From assembly GCA_032718475.1 (NCBI GenBank), contig JAUCBJ010004497.1, positions 49,415 through 113,414 of the forward strand: a DNA stretch of 64,000 bases, given 5' to 3'. The notes beneath the pieces are model-generated. The model had not been told where the DNA came from, ran no database searches, and saw only the letters and a list, made by a program, of their open reading frames with translations. The position numbers and the translations under genes are program-made. The DNA is from Nemertoderma westbladi (Eukaryota; Xenacoelomorpha; Nemertodermatida; Nemertodermatidae). Shown here piece after piece: positions 54,161-62,180 of this stretch. Every line of letters begins with the position of its first letter. Within the stretch, counting starts at the first letter, position 1.

Positions 54161-54552
54161 AATTTCATTAGAACTACACTCACACTCAAAACAATCAGCA
54201 TTGAAGAGAAAAGAGCCAGAATACTCTCATATTATGGCGTTTCCTAATCTGATATCCAACTATATTTGCAGCGCAAACTCCTATCATAATCACTTCTACC
54301 TGCACTCTGCAATCCCCCACCCCCCCCCCCCCCCCCCCCCTCCTCACTTAATGTTAATATGGTTATGTGGTCCACCCTTCGAGATAGAAAACCTTATGAC
54401 ATACTTCTCATTACATCTGCACCAAGTTTTCTTATTTTTTTACAATGACCTGATGCGTTTTGCTCAAACATGCTGTATGTGCATTTTATTTACGGTGCTT
54501 TATGAAATAAAAAAAGTAGGCCTATCTGGCTGTCAGGCAATTAATTATAAAT
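54161..54552. other. Unassigned DNA with a poly(C) tract
   Basis: About 22 C lie at 54320-54341. The frame at 54201-54575 has no domain and passes through the C run. Confidence 0.45.
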
Positions 54553-54757
54553 GCCACCTATTGTTTACATGGTAACCAATGACGCCGTAACTTTACAGCT
54601 CGCCGTCATTGGTTATACATAAACAAGGGACATTACAACACCAATACAATACTAAATGTACTACAGGCCAATACAATGCTGTAATGTCATCAAAAGCACT
54701 TTCTAAACAACCCACTGTTATTACTAATGACGTTGAGTAATGTTACAATTTTGGAAA
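54553..54757. mobile_element. Inverted second copy of the element at 31921-32140
   Basis: It carries the same ends (TTGTTTACATGGTAACCAATGA and TGACGTTGAGTAATGTTACA) in reverse orientation. Confidence 0.65.
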
Positions 54758-54997
54758 AAATGCTGTTTATGTGTGTATGTTTGGTTGGTAGCCTAGCAAC
54801 CAACCTATCAGCTGGCGATAGTCTAACTGTTTGGTGGGGGGATATTTTTCTATATATTTATACCAATATTGTATGTTTTACATGTTAAAAAAAACTTCGA
54901 ATAAAAAGAAACACCATCTAATTCATATATATATATCGTTGCTTTAAGACATGCTGTATTAGCTGGTGAAGTTTTGAATATTTTATCCAATTACTAC
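54758..54997. other. Unassigned DNA
   Basis: A short inverted repeat (GGTTGGTAGCCTAGCAACCAACC) lies at 54783-54805, but no gene or element is recognised. It has not been split further because of its small size. Confidence 0.35.
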
Positions 54998-55029
54998 TAG
55001 GATCGGCATGCTGCATTGCAGCTGCATTT
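54998..55029 (-). other. 3' end of the RTE-like LINE
   Basis: The sequence after the stop codon (element sense) is shared with the copy ending at 49150 and finishes in TAGTAGTA instead of poly(A), as in RTE elements. Confidence 0.7.
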
Positions 55030-58000
55030 TTAAGAATGCTGTGCCGGCTTGTCAACAAAATTGCACCGCCACAACTCCCTATCACCCATGACATTTGCTA
55101 GATCATCCGCATCTTTAAGGCCAGTGTCCTTTAAGATGCGTCTCAAGAAAGTCATGGGCTGTCCACCATGCTTATTCACTCCATGAGGCTGCCAAAGTAC
55201 AAGATTATGCACTGGCTGATCCTCACGGCGAAAGCAATGTCCTGCAAAGCGGAGGCGATTTTGTTCTAGTGTCAAGCTTGGGGGAACCAATGAGACACCT
55301 CCAATGTTATATAGTGTCTGGTTGGAGATGTGTGCATTGTACTTGACACAATGAACCCGGCGTAGCATTCTTGTGAATGTGCCATCCAGAGATTTGGTGT
55401 CCTCAGCAGTTAGAGCCCAGCATGGACTCCCGTAGAGGAGTACTGGAACTACTGCTGCTCTAAATAATCGGACCTTAAGTTTCCGATTAATTCTCGGTGA
55501 CTTCCAAATCCTGGAAAGCCTATTCAAGGCTGCCCATGCCTTTCCCTTACGTATTCGAAGGTCCTCACCTGACTTCCGGATCCATGATCCCAGGTAACAG
55601 AAGTCGTCCACATGCTCAAGCATACCATCCTTTGAGGTTATGCTCATCCGATCAGAGACTTGCTGAGGACTTTCAAAGTTAACTGTCAGAATTTTGGTCT
55701 TTCTGGAGTTAATAAAAAGACCAACACTAGAAGCAGCATGTTCTAATGAGCTGAGGAGCCGTTGGGCTCCCTCTAATGATTCTGAGAGTACTCCTAAGTC
55801 ATCAGCAAAGTCTAGATCAGTTAGGTACTTGGCAGGATTTCCTCGACTTCTGGAGCCAGTAGGTGGAGTTATCATCACCCCATCATCATTATAATGATCT
55901 AAGGACATGCGTAGAACATAGTCAACCACAATAATGAACAAGAATGGTGCAAGTGTGTCTCCTTGGAGGACGCCCCATAACACTTCAAATGGTTCTGTGT
56001 CACCGTCAACAGTAGACACAAATGTTGTCGAACCATCGTATACTGATCTGATTGCTGCAATAATTTCATCAGGAATCCCATATAATGAAAGTATGCTGAA
56101 CATACGTGAGCGAGAGACTGAATCAAAGGCCTTGAAGAAGTCAACAAAGATAACAGCCAGATGCCTGTCTTTCTTTTTTGATAACTCTTCAATTATCCTT
56201 CTAAGTGCCAAAATGGGCTCCATGGTCCCACGACCTTTACGGAACCCATTCTGATTTCCACGGAGCAGTCTCTCAATGGGATCCCTGATGCGATTTAATA
56301 GAATCCTATTGTATAGCTTTGCAGCAATCGAGATCAATGAGATTCCCCGAAAAGAACCATAGAGTGTTAGGTTGCCCTTCTTGGGAACTGGCACCAACTT
56401 ATTTGTTTTCATTTCTTGTGGGACTCTTGTTGTTCGGTACATGTCTACTATGATGGGATAGATGAGCTTTAAACACTCAGGTATTTTAAAGACCTCAGGG
56501 GGAACACCATCTACTCCACTGGCACGATTGGTCTTAATGCTCTTTGCAGCAGCCTTCACTTCTGCAAAAGAGATATCGCCAATGGGAATATCTGGGAGTA
56601 CAGACTCAGACACTTTTACTTCTATAAAGTTATCAGGCAATACCCTGTCATTATTGAGGAGCTTTTCAAAGTGGGCTTTCCAACCATTGAGGCGATCGGC
56701 TGGTGATTCAGCCTTAACCTTGGTGGTTGGTTGGCTTTTCCGCCCAGTAAGCAGATTGATCGATTTCCATGCCTGGGATGATTGCCTGCTGTCGTCAGCA
56801 TCATTGATGGCATCAACCTGTTGGTTTATTAGCTCCTGTAGATTAGCAGAGTACTGCCTGTTCAGGGACCTAGATGCAGCCTTAACTGCATTCTTGGCCG
56901 CTGTAGTCTGTTTGAGTCGAGACTCTTTCTGCGCCTTATGAAGGTCATTTCGGCACTTCTGAATTTTGTTGTCAGTCCAGGGGGCCCTTTTCCTGTTTAG
57001 AGGGTATACAGGAACTGTTTCTGCAGCTGCTAACTTAACTGCTTCTGTAAAAGCAGTATAGCCCTCACAGTGATCTGCCGCCTCAGAGGCAAGAGCCTCA
57101 TACCTGTTGCTCAGCTGTAGTGTGAAGCTGGATCTCACACTTGGCTGTTGCAACAGAGAGGACCAGTCATGCCGCGGCAAGGCAGATTTCGTTGTTCTGC
57201 TAGCACGCAGACTAAGTCTTACCTTGGCCACAATAAGACGGTGATCACTGGAGAAGGGTCGAAGTGTAAATGCATTACAGTCTTGTATAGAGCTCCTGTA
57301 TTTCCTACGAAACAGAATATGGTCTATCTGGGACTTGTGACCACTGGGTCCACTATGAGTCCATAGCTTTCCAGTTCGCTTCTTGAACTGGGTTCCAGCC
57401 GAAAACAATCCATTTCCAGAGATAAAATCCTGAAGATGGACAGAATTTCGGTTAACACTATTGCTATAGACCCAGGGCGATGTAGGTGATTGATGCAGAC
57501 TTGCATTAAAGTCTCCCAGGAATGTTAAGAATGCATGCTGATCCACTCCATCATTAGCTGCTTGTAGATTGTGGTAGAAATTTTCCACCTCCTCTACAGG
57601 GGCAACACTAGTTGGAGAATAGCACACAATCAGAACCACCTTAGGAAACTTCTTAGCCAGTCTTCCAGAACATGAGAAGTGGCAACGGATGATGCGGTTA
57701 GAGATTTGGTCTATTTTGTCCAATGCTGCATTTGCAGTTGGATTCATCAATAGACCAATTCCACCATTGCCACTATCATCTGCTGACGCGAAGGCGAGTC
57801 GCCAACCGCCCCCCATGTCCTTAATCAGAACCTCATCAGTCTGTCCAGTCTGCATTCGGTGCTCTTGAACACCCACTGCGCTAAGAGAAAGCTTATCTGC
57901 CAAGGCAGTCAGCTCACCTTGTCGCATTGGGGACCCGAGTGTTAGGGTGTTTACTGAGGCTAGTCTTGTGACTTGCCTCAGATTCACCAATGGCTTTGTT

Positions 58001-58347
58001 GGTCGGGGTGGAACATGAGAGTAGCCTCCAACTCCAGAATCCCTCTCCCCATCACAATCTGGCCTTCCTGGTGACCCAGGGTTTGGGCCAGAAAGGTCAT
58101 CAGGAAAGGGACTCAAAGAATTGTTGGCTGCTCTCTCTCCAGTAGGGGGTGAGACAGGCAGCCGGTCAGGAGTTAACTGACGCCTGTGAGGCCGATTGTG
58201 CCCGGTAATTCCACTGGCCTCTAGTGGCCGGACCTCTGCATTGCTAATGTAATCCATAGTGGGGGTTGGGGGGTGCTTTTTTGCCGAGTCAGCTCTCGGG
58301 GCAAATACCACACCCTGGTTTGCCATTCCACAGGGTGGGTGTCGCAA
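55030..58347 (-). CDS. RTE-like non-LTR retrotransposon ORF, intact (1105 aa)
   Basis: An uninterrupted frame with an apurinic-type endonuclease followed by RT. Endonuclease motifs: VNTLTLGSPMRQGEL (about residue 130), VGVQEHRM, GGIGLLMN, VLIVCYSPT, LGDFNASL, QIDHILF and SSDHRLIVAKV (about residue 370). RT motifs: ASGVDGVPPEVFK (about 590), NGFRKGRGTMEPIL, VIFVDFFKAFDSV, GVLQGDTLAPFLF and the active-site DFADD (about 845). The C-terminus has NRLRFAGHCFRR and GGQPMTFLRR. One combined ORF, a very short 3' UTR (about 33 bases) and a triplet-repeat tail fit the RTE group. The residues before about 120 are Pro-rich and may be partly 5' UTR, so the start is uncertain. The frame looks able to encode active protein. 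Confidence 0.9.
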   Translation of the reverse strand: MRHPPCGMANQGVVFAPRADSAKKHPPTPTMDYISNAEVRPLEASGITGHNRPHRRQLTPDRLPVSPPTGERAANNSLSPFPDDLSGPNPGSPGRPDCDGERDSGVGGYSHVPPRPTKPLVNLRQVTRLASVNTLTLGSPMRQGELTALADKLSLSAVGVQEHRMQTGQTDEVLIKDMGGGWRLAFASADDSGNGGIGLLMNPTANAALDKIDQISNRIIRCHFSCSGRLAKKFPKVVLIVCYSPTSVAPVEEVENFYHNLQAANDGVDQHAFLTFLGDFNASLHQSPTSPWVYSNSVNRNSVHLQDFISGNGLFSAGTQFKKRTGKLWTHSGPSGHKSQIDHILFRRKYRSSIQDCNAFTLRPFSSDHRLIVAKVRLSLRASRTTKSALPRHDWSSLLQQPSVRSSFTLQLSNRYEALASEAADHCEGYTAFTEAVKLAAAETVPVYPLNRKRAPWTDNKIQKCRNDLHKAQKESRLKQTTAAKNAVKAASRSLNRQYSANLQELINQQVDAINDADDSRQSSQAWKSINLLTGRKSQPTTKVKAESPADRLNGWKAHFEKLLNNDRVLPDNFIEVKVSESVLPDIPIGDISFAEVKAAAKSIKTNRASGVDGVPPEVFKIPECLKLIYPIIVDMYRTTRVPQEMKTNKLVPVPKKGNLTLYGSFRGISLISIAAKLYNRILLNRIRDPIERLLRGNQNGFRKGRGTMEPILALRRIIEELSKKKDRHLAVIFVDFFKAFDSVSRSRMFSILSLYGIPDEIIAAIRSVYDGSTTFVSTVDGDTEPFEVLWGVLQGDTLAPFLFIIVVDYVLRMSLDHYNDDGVMITPPTGSRSRGNPAKYLTDLDFADDLGVLSESLEGAQRLLSSLEHAASSVGLFINSRKTKILTVNFESPQQVSDRMSITSKDGMLEHVDDFCYLGSWIRKSGEDLRIRKGKAWAALNRLSRIWKSPRINRKLKVRLFRAAVVPVLLYGSPCWALTAEDTKSLDGTFTRMLRRVHCVKYNAHISNQTLYNIGGVSLVPPSLTLEQNRLRFAGHCFRREDQPVHNLVLWQPHGVNKHGGQPMTFLRRILKDTGLKDADDLANVMGDRELWRCNFVDKPAQHS

Positions 58348-59431
58348 TGGAGTCAGATATGAGGCCCATCACCCATATCTACTCTGGCGCACATGGCCCA
58401 CCATTGGCTGTTGCAGCTCATCTGCTGGGTCATGCCCTGTACCCTTGCTGCCAGGTGCAGGTCGCAGTGAAGTGCTCTCAGAGTGGACATGAGAACACTC
58501 TACTCCTGACCAGCCATTGGTAGATCACCATCTGCCTGGTCAGGCCATATACCCCTGCAGCCAAGTATATGGGTCCTTAATCCAGGACCAAGGGCGTCCT
58601 TATCCCAGAACGAAGGGGGTCCTAGTTACAGGACCAGATTTGCCCTAGTAAGAGGGTCTATGCAGCTACAGGTGGCACCTCCTTTATGCTGCATGGAGGT
58701 GGCAAGTTTTCTTGATCGATGACCTAGAATACCTGACCTGACTTTTATCCAATGGGAAGTGATGATTATTACGTGGTAAAGTGAAATCCGACATTCCTAT
58801 TGGGCAATATCTTACTGCAGAAAGGCCATCATATATCTTTCGATATCTTTGTAGGCTCTTTGACTTAGGGCCTTATCCTTATGACACTTAAGCTACGATA
58901 TTCAATATAAACAAACATATACAAACATAATATAATATGTCTTACCTGTGGATAATGAGGCGCCCAATCCGCTGTCCTGGGTGTCTGTATGCACCAACGG
59001 ATATTTCTTGCTTTCAGATTGGTCAGAGTTACATCCCACAGTGAGGATACTGTCCAATGGGAATGAGTTACCACTGACAGCTAAGGGTTGCATATAGTAC
59101 TGGTTTGGGTATGACTATTGCGTAGGTTGAGGTAAGATTGTTGTATTTATTATAGCTGAAAGTTGATTGCTCTTTGTTTTCAACTATAAAAAATTTAAAA
59201 TGAAAGTTTGACTTCTTAGTTAATTATAATTTTATCAGTTACCCAGAAAAATGTTACACACGATGTTTAACTTGACTTCCTACAGTAACATTTATGTAAT
59301 TTTATTTCATATACTGTACGGCATATTGGCGAATTTTTCACAATTTGCGATACATTAACATTACGCATAAATTCGTTGATTCTCGCCTATTCTTGCCATA
59401 ATTAGGCCTATTTACTTATTTTACTTTCTAT
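58348..59431. other. LINE 5' UTR followed by unassigned DNA
   Basis: 58348 to about 58740 is G/C-richer and probably the 5' UTR of the LINE, with repeated short blocks (TGGGTCC/GGGGGTCC near 58570-58625). Beyond that I recognise no gene; two overlapping minus-strand frames at 58865-59093 have no domain. Confidence 0.45.
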
Positions 59432-59632
59432 ATTTCGAGGATTTATAACTCAGAAGAAAATAGATACGTAACCGATTAATATTACAACTAATTATAACTC
59501 AGAAGAAAATAGATACGTAACCGATTAATATTTCGAGTAATTATAACTCAGAAGAAAATAGATACGTAACCGATGAATATTTCGAGTAATTATAACTCAG
59601 AAGAAAATAGATACGTAACCGATTAATATCAC
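59432..59632. repeat. 49-bp tandem repeat (four units)
   Basis: The units begin TTATAACTCAGAAGAAAATA at 59443, 59492, 59541 and 59590 and are nearly identical. Confidence 0.95.
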
Positions 59633-59698
59633 ATTATGAGGCACATTTTTCCTGACTTGAAACTGCGACGATGTTTTAGATACAGAGTCTAATAACTG

Positions 59699-59774
59699 AG
59701 ATGCGTTCGAGTGTTGGGCAGCTGACATACATATGGTTTGCTGTCAATGTGCGTTCTCATATGTTTGGCGCGAT
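59699..59774 (-). pseudogene. GLIS-like zinc-finger gene, third exon in the window
   Basis: After a TTTTAG acceptor (59775-59776) the minus strand joins in phase 1 to the exon at 60489-60615: the split Asp codon gives SSD, followed by RAKHMRTHIDSKPYVCQLP. That matches the end of the third finger and the linker of GLIS1/3 proteins. The expected continuation (GC.KRYTDPSSLRKH) is missing and a stop follows at 59701-59699, so the last finger is lost or lies on an exon I cannot find. Confidence 0.7.
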
Positions 59775-60229
59775 CTAAAACGCGATAATTCAATGAAATT
59801 AGTTTAATTTTAGTATTGTGTAGTCAACGAAAACATATATAAGTCGACCACAAAAACACTGGCACAGATAAATTAACATATGTCCATTTTTTTTAAATAC
59901 ATAACAACAACAAAGAAATATATAACAAATAATTCACCAAAAAATAGTTTAAAGTTAATATAATAAGGCAAAAATTTTGAAAAAAATAATAGATTTCTTA
60001 ACAGATTAAAATACATACAAACACAAACTGTCTTATGGCATTATGTAATTTGTTGTCGTAAATAGTTGTATATGTAATCAATGTCACTGTATTGTACAGT
60101 GTACATACGGTAATGAATGAATTGGATTCCTTGGGATCTCTCTAGATCGGATATTAAACTTTAATTCAAAAATATATATATATTGTAATTTGTAATTAGT
60201 ATTTTATTTTATTTTATTGGCTATTTTAC

Positions 60230-60330
60230 CAAGCAGTAGCTCGTTCTAGGCGTGGGTATTCCTGTGCTACCAATCAAGAGGCCCCGGTTCGATCCCTTGA
60301 TTGGGCAGCACTATTTGGGTAAAGTGCTTT
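60230..60330 (+). mobile_element. tRNA-derived SINE head in an intron of the GLIS-like gene
   Basis: A tRNA-like segment with a B box GGTTCGATCCC at 60286-60296 and a degenerate A box (GTAGCTCGTTCTAGGCG) about 50 bases upstream. The sequence after it (GGGCAGCACTATTTGGGTAA) resembles the body of common invertebrate tRNA-derived SINEs. The body probably extends to about 60440. Confidence 0.6.
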
Positions 60331-60488
60331 TAATTATGGCAGCTTAGCACCTCCACCCTGGCTTTCATCCTTAACTGGTCGATAAATGGAAACCAAGGCG
60401 ACTTGTAAAACAGATAGTGGAAGATAATACAGTGAACGGAGTTTAAATAAACTAAAAAATTATCCTATTCATTTACTATTTTACGTAC

Positions 60489-60615
60489 CTGAGCTGTTAC
60501 TGAACGCTTTGTTACACATTGGGTTTGTGCATGGGTAGGGCCTTTCTCCAGTGTGGTTCCGTAAATGAATCTTCAGATTTTCCTATGTAGAAAACATCCG
60601 ATTACAAGATTCAAC
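60489..60615 (-). pseudogene. GLIS-like zinc-finger gene, second exon in the window, with in-frame stop
   Basis: A TTTCAG acceptor (60617-60616) precedes an exon of 127 bp that reads VESCNRMFST, a TAG stop (60585-60583), [18 protein letters not shown], and [13 protein letters not shown] up to a GTACGT donor at 60488. With the previous exon it forms C-x4-C...H-x3-H fingers 3 and 4 of GLIS1/3 type. The stop falls where a finger residue is expected, just before the conserved ENLKIH. Splice sites and phases are otherwise correct, which argues for a recently inactivated gene or a sequence error. Confidence 0.8.
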
Positions 60616-60799
60616 CTGAAATTAGTTTGAGTAATTTATTTATTAATAATTATTAATTTTAAAATTAATAATAATCAATTATTTAATAATAATTAATATT
60701 AAAAAAAATAACCTTTATTGCTCATGCAGCAGTTAATTGTTGACAGACTTTGAATCTGTTTTATTCAATTATCTATTGGGATATATTTGAATGACTCAC

Positions 60800-60985
60800 G
60801 GGGCATATGTTGGGCCTCTCCCCACTGTGGACTCTCATGTGAACAATCAGTTTATATCGCGCGTTAAATGACTTCTGTTGCCGTTGGCAACCAGCCCATC
60901 TGCAGATGTAATTTCCATTTTTCTTCTGTGTTTCCACATGGGTGCTTTCAATGTGTGTCACAAATATTGACAAGTGGTGAAATAG
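60800..60985 (-). pseudogene. GLIS-like zinc-finger gene, first exon in the window
   Basis: A TTTTACAG acceptor (ending 60986) opens a 186-bp exon of 62 codons that ends at a GTGAGT donor (60799). It encodes the end of one finger (FVTHIESTH), then a complete finger with CRWAGC and SFNARYKLIVHMRVH and the linker SGERPN. The pattern THIE..H / FNARYKL.HMRVHSGE is that of fingers 1-2 of GLIS1/GLIS3 transcription factors, which are Kruppel-like regulators of development. The preceding exon, with the start of the first finger, is not visible; a LINE fragment begins 22 bases upstream at 61007 and an LTR element follows. Confidence 0.8.
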
Positions 60986-61006
60986 CTGTAAAATATATAA
61001 GGATCA

Positions 61007-61676
61007 CGAAAAATCTGGTTGCGGACTCTGTAAATAAATGGTCAGGTCAGATAGACTCAAACCCCCGTAGATTCTGGTCCAACATCACCACCAAGATCCA
61101 ACACAACTCAACCCCTGAATTGCAGGAGAAACTTTACAGCCATTATCAATCTAAATTTCAAGGCTCGGTTTCATCTGCCACCAAGAGGGATGATACTCTA
61201 CTTCAGGAAGAACTCACCAACGCATGTAGGAACTCGCCTCTCCCAAATATTTCACCACTGATTGTAAAGAGCTCTATCCTATCTCTGACAAGAGGTAAAG
61301 CCTGTGACTCCTCTTCACTCATAGTCGAGAACCTACTGAACCTAAACCCTGAACTGTTGTGCAACCTTTTAGCTAATATATATAACCTCTGCATTGAGCT
61401 AAAAACTGTTCCCGCTCACTTCGGATATAGTGCCCTGAGTAGCCTATATAAGGGTAAAGGCAAAGATCCGCGCAAGCCTTCATCCTATAGACCAATCTCA
61501 TCTATCAACATATTCGCCAAGATCCTTGAACACATTATCCTTTCAAAGTACTTATACACTTGCATCACCCAACAAACCAGACTGCATACAAAAAGGGTCA
61601 AGGCACTGACACAGAAATCGCCACATTGCTGGAATGTATTGAGCATTGTAGATCCAAAAGTTCCGCAGTGTACCTG
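61007..61676 (+). pseudogene. LINE fragment (third type)
   Basis: About 98% similar by eye to 52388-53054. It starts at NLVADSVNKWSGQIDS and runs into the RT, with a one-base loss near 61570 that shifts the frame. It stops at GTGTACCTG, where the LTR begins. It lies in the opposite orientation to the GLIS-like exons. Confidence 0.9.
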
Positions 61677-61811
61677 ATGAATTATTTCACTATAAGGTAG
61701 CATTTGTAGTTTAACTTTAACGTAAAAACTTTTGAAAATCCGACGTATTTTGATTAAATTACAGTAATGTAATATGCCTATTCATATTTGTACACATAAA
61801 ACCCTTAGGTA

Positions 61812-61890
61812 CTCTCGTGGCGTAGTGGTCAGATGGTTAAGGCGTTGGTTACATTACGTAGGTTACGAGTTCGAATCCCAGTCGGGAAAT
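61812..61890 (+). other. tRNA-like A-box/B-box module in the second LTR
   Basis: TGGCGTAGTGG at about 61819 resembles an A box and AGTTCGAATCC at about 61868-61878 is a B box. The T, anticodon and acceptor stems do not pair well, so this is not a good tRNA gene. It lies at the same relative place as the module in the other BEL/Pao LTR. Confidence 0.6.
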
Positions 61891-62173
61891 TTGTATTTTG
61901 GGGCAATTTATTTTTGTGTGGTGCTAATTGGTAGGCCAATGAGAAGCGTACAACGTAGCGAATAATGAGCCAGGCCAATCATAGGGCATAAATTATCTTA
62001 TTGCTCAAATGTGAGGCAGTGGAAAATTCTGTTAGGATTCCATGTCCCAGATTTAGTGTAAGGGCCGGACTGCGTTGAACGATGAGCTGGGCCAATCATA
62101 GGGCACGACGCACTTCATTGCTCAATTGTGAAGCTGTGGAAATTTCTGTTTAGTTTCCATGTGCAATTTCTAG

Positions 62174-62180
62174 TATAAAA
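62174..62180 (+). promoter_or_regulatory. TATA box of the second LTR
   Basis: TATAAAA about 500 bases into the LTR, downstream of the tRNA-like module and two CAATCATAGGGC boxes (near 61977 and 62093). Confidence 0.6.

Noticed and set aside
60868-61677. 269-aa plus-strand ORF as a single gene
   Set aside because: Its first part is the antisense of a GLIS-like exon and its second part is a LINE fragment; the fusion is accidental.
61812-61890. A true tRNA gene
   Set aside because: A and B boxes are present, but acceptor, anticodon and T stems do not pair and no anticodon can be assigned. The same holds for 8994-9051 and 26682-26739.
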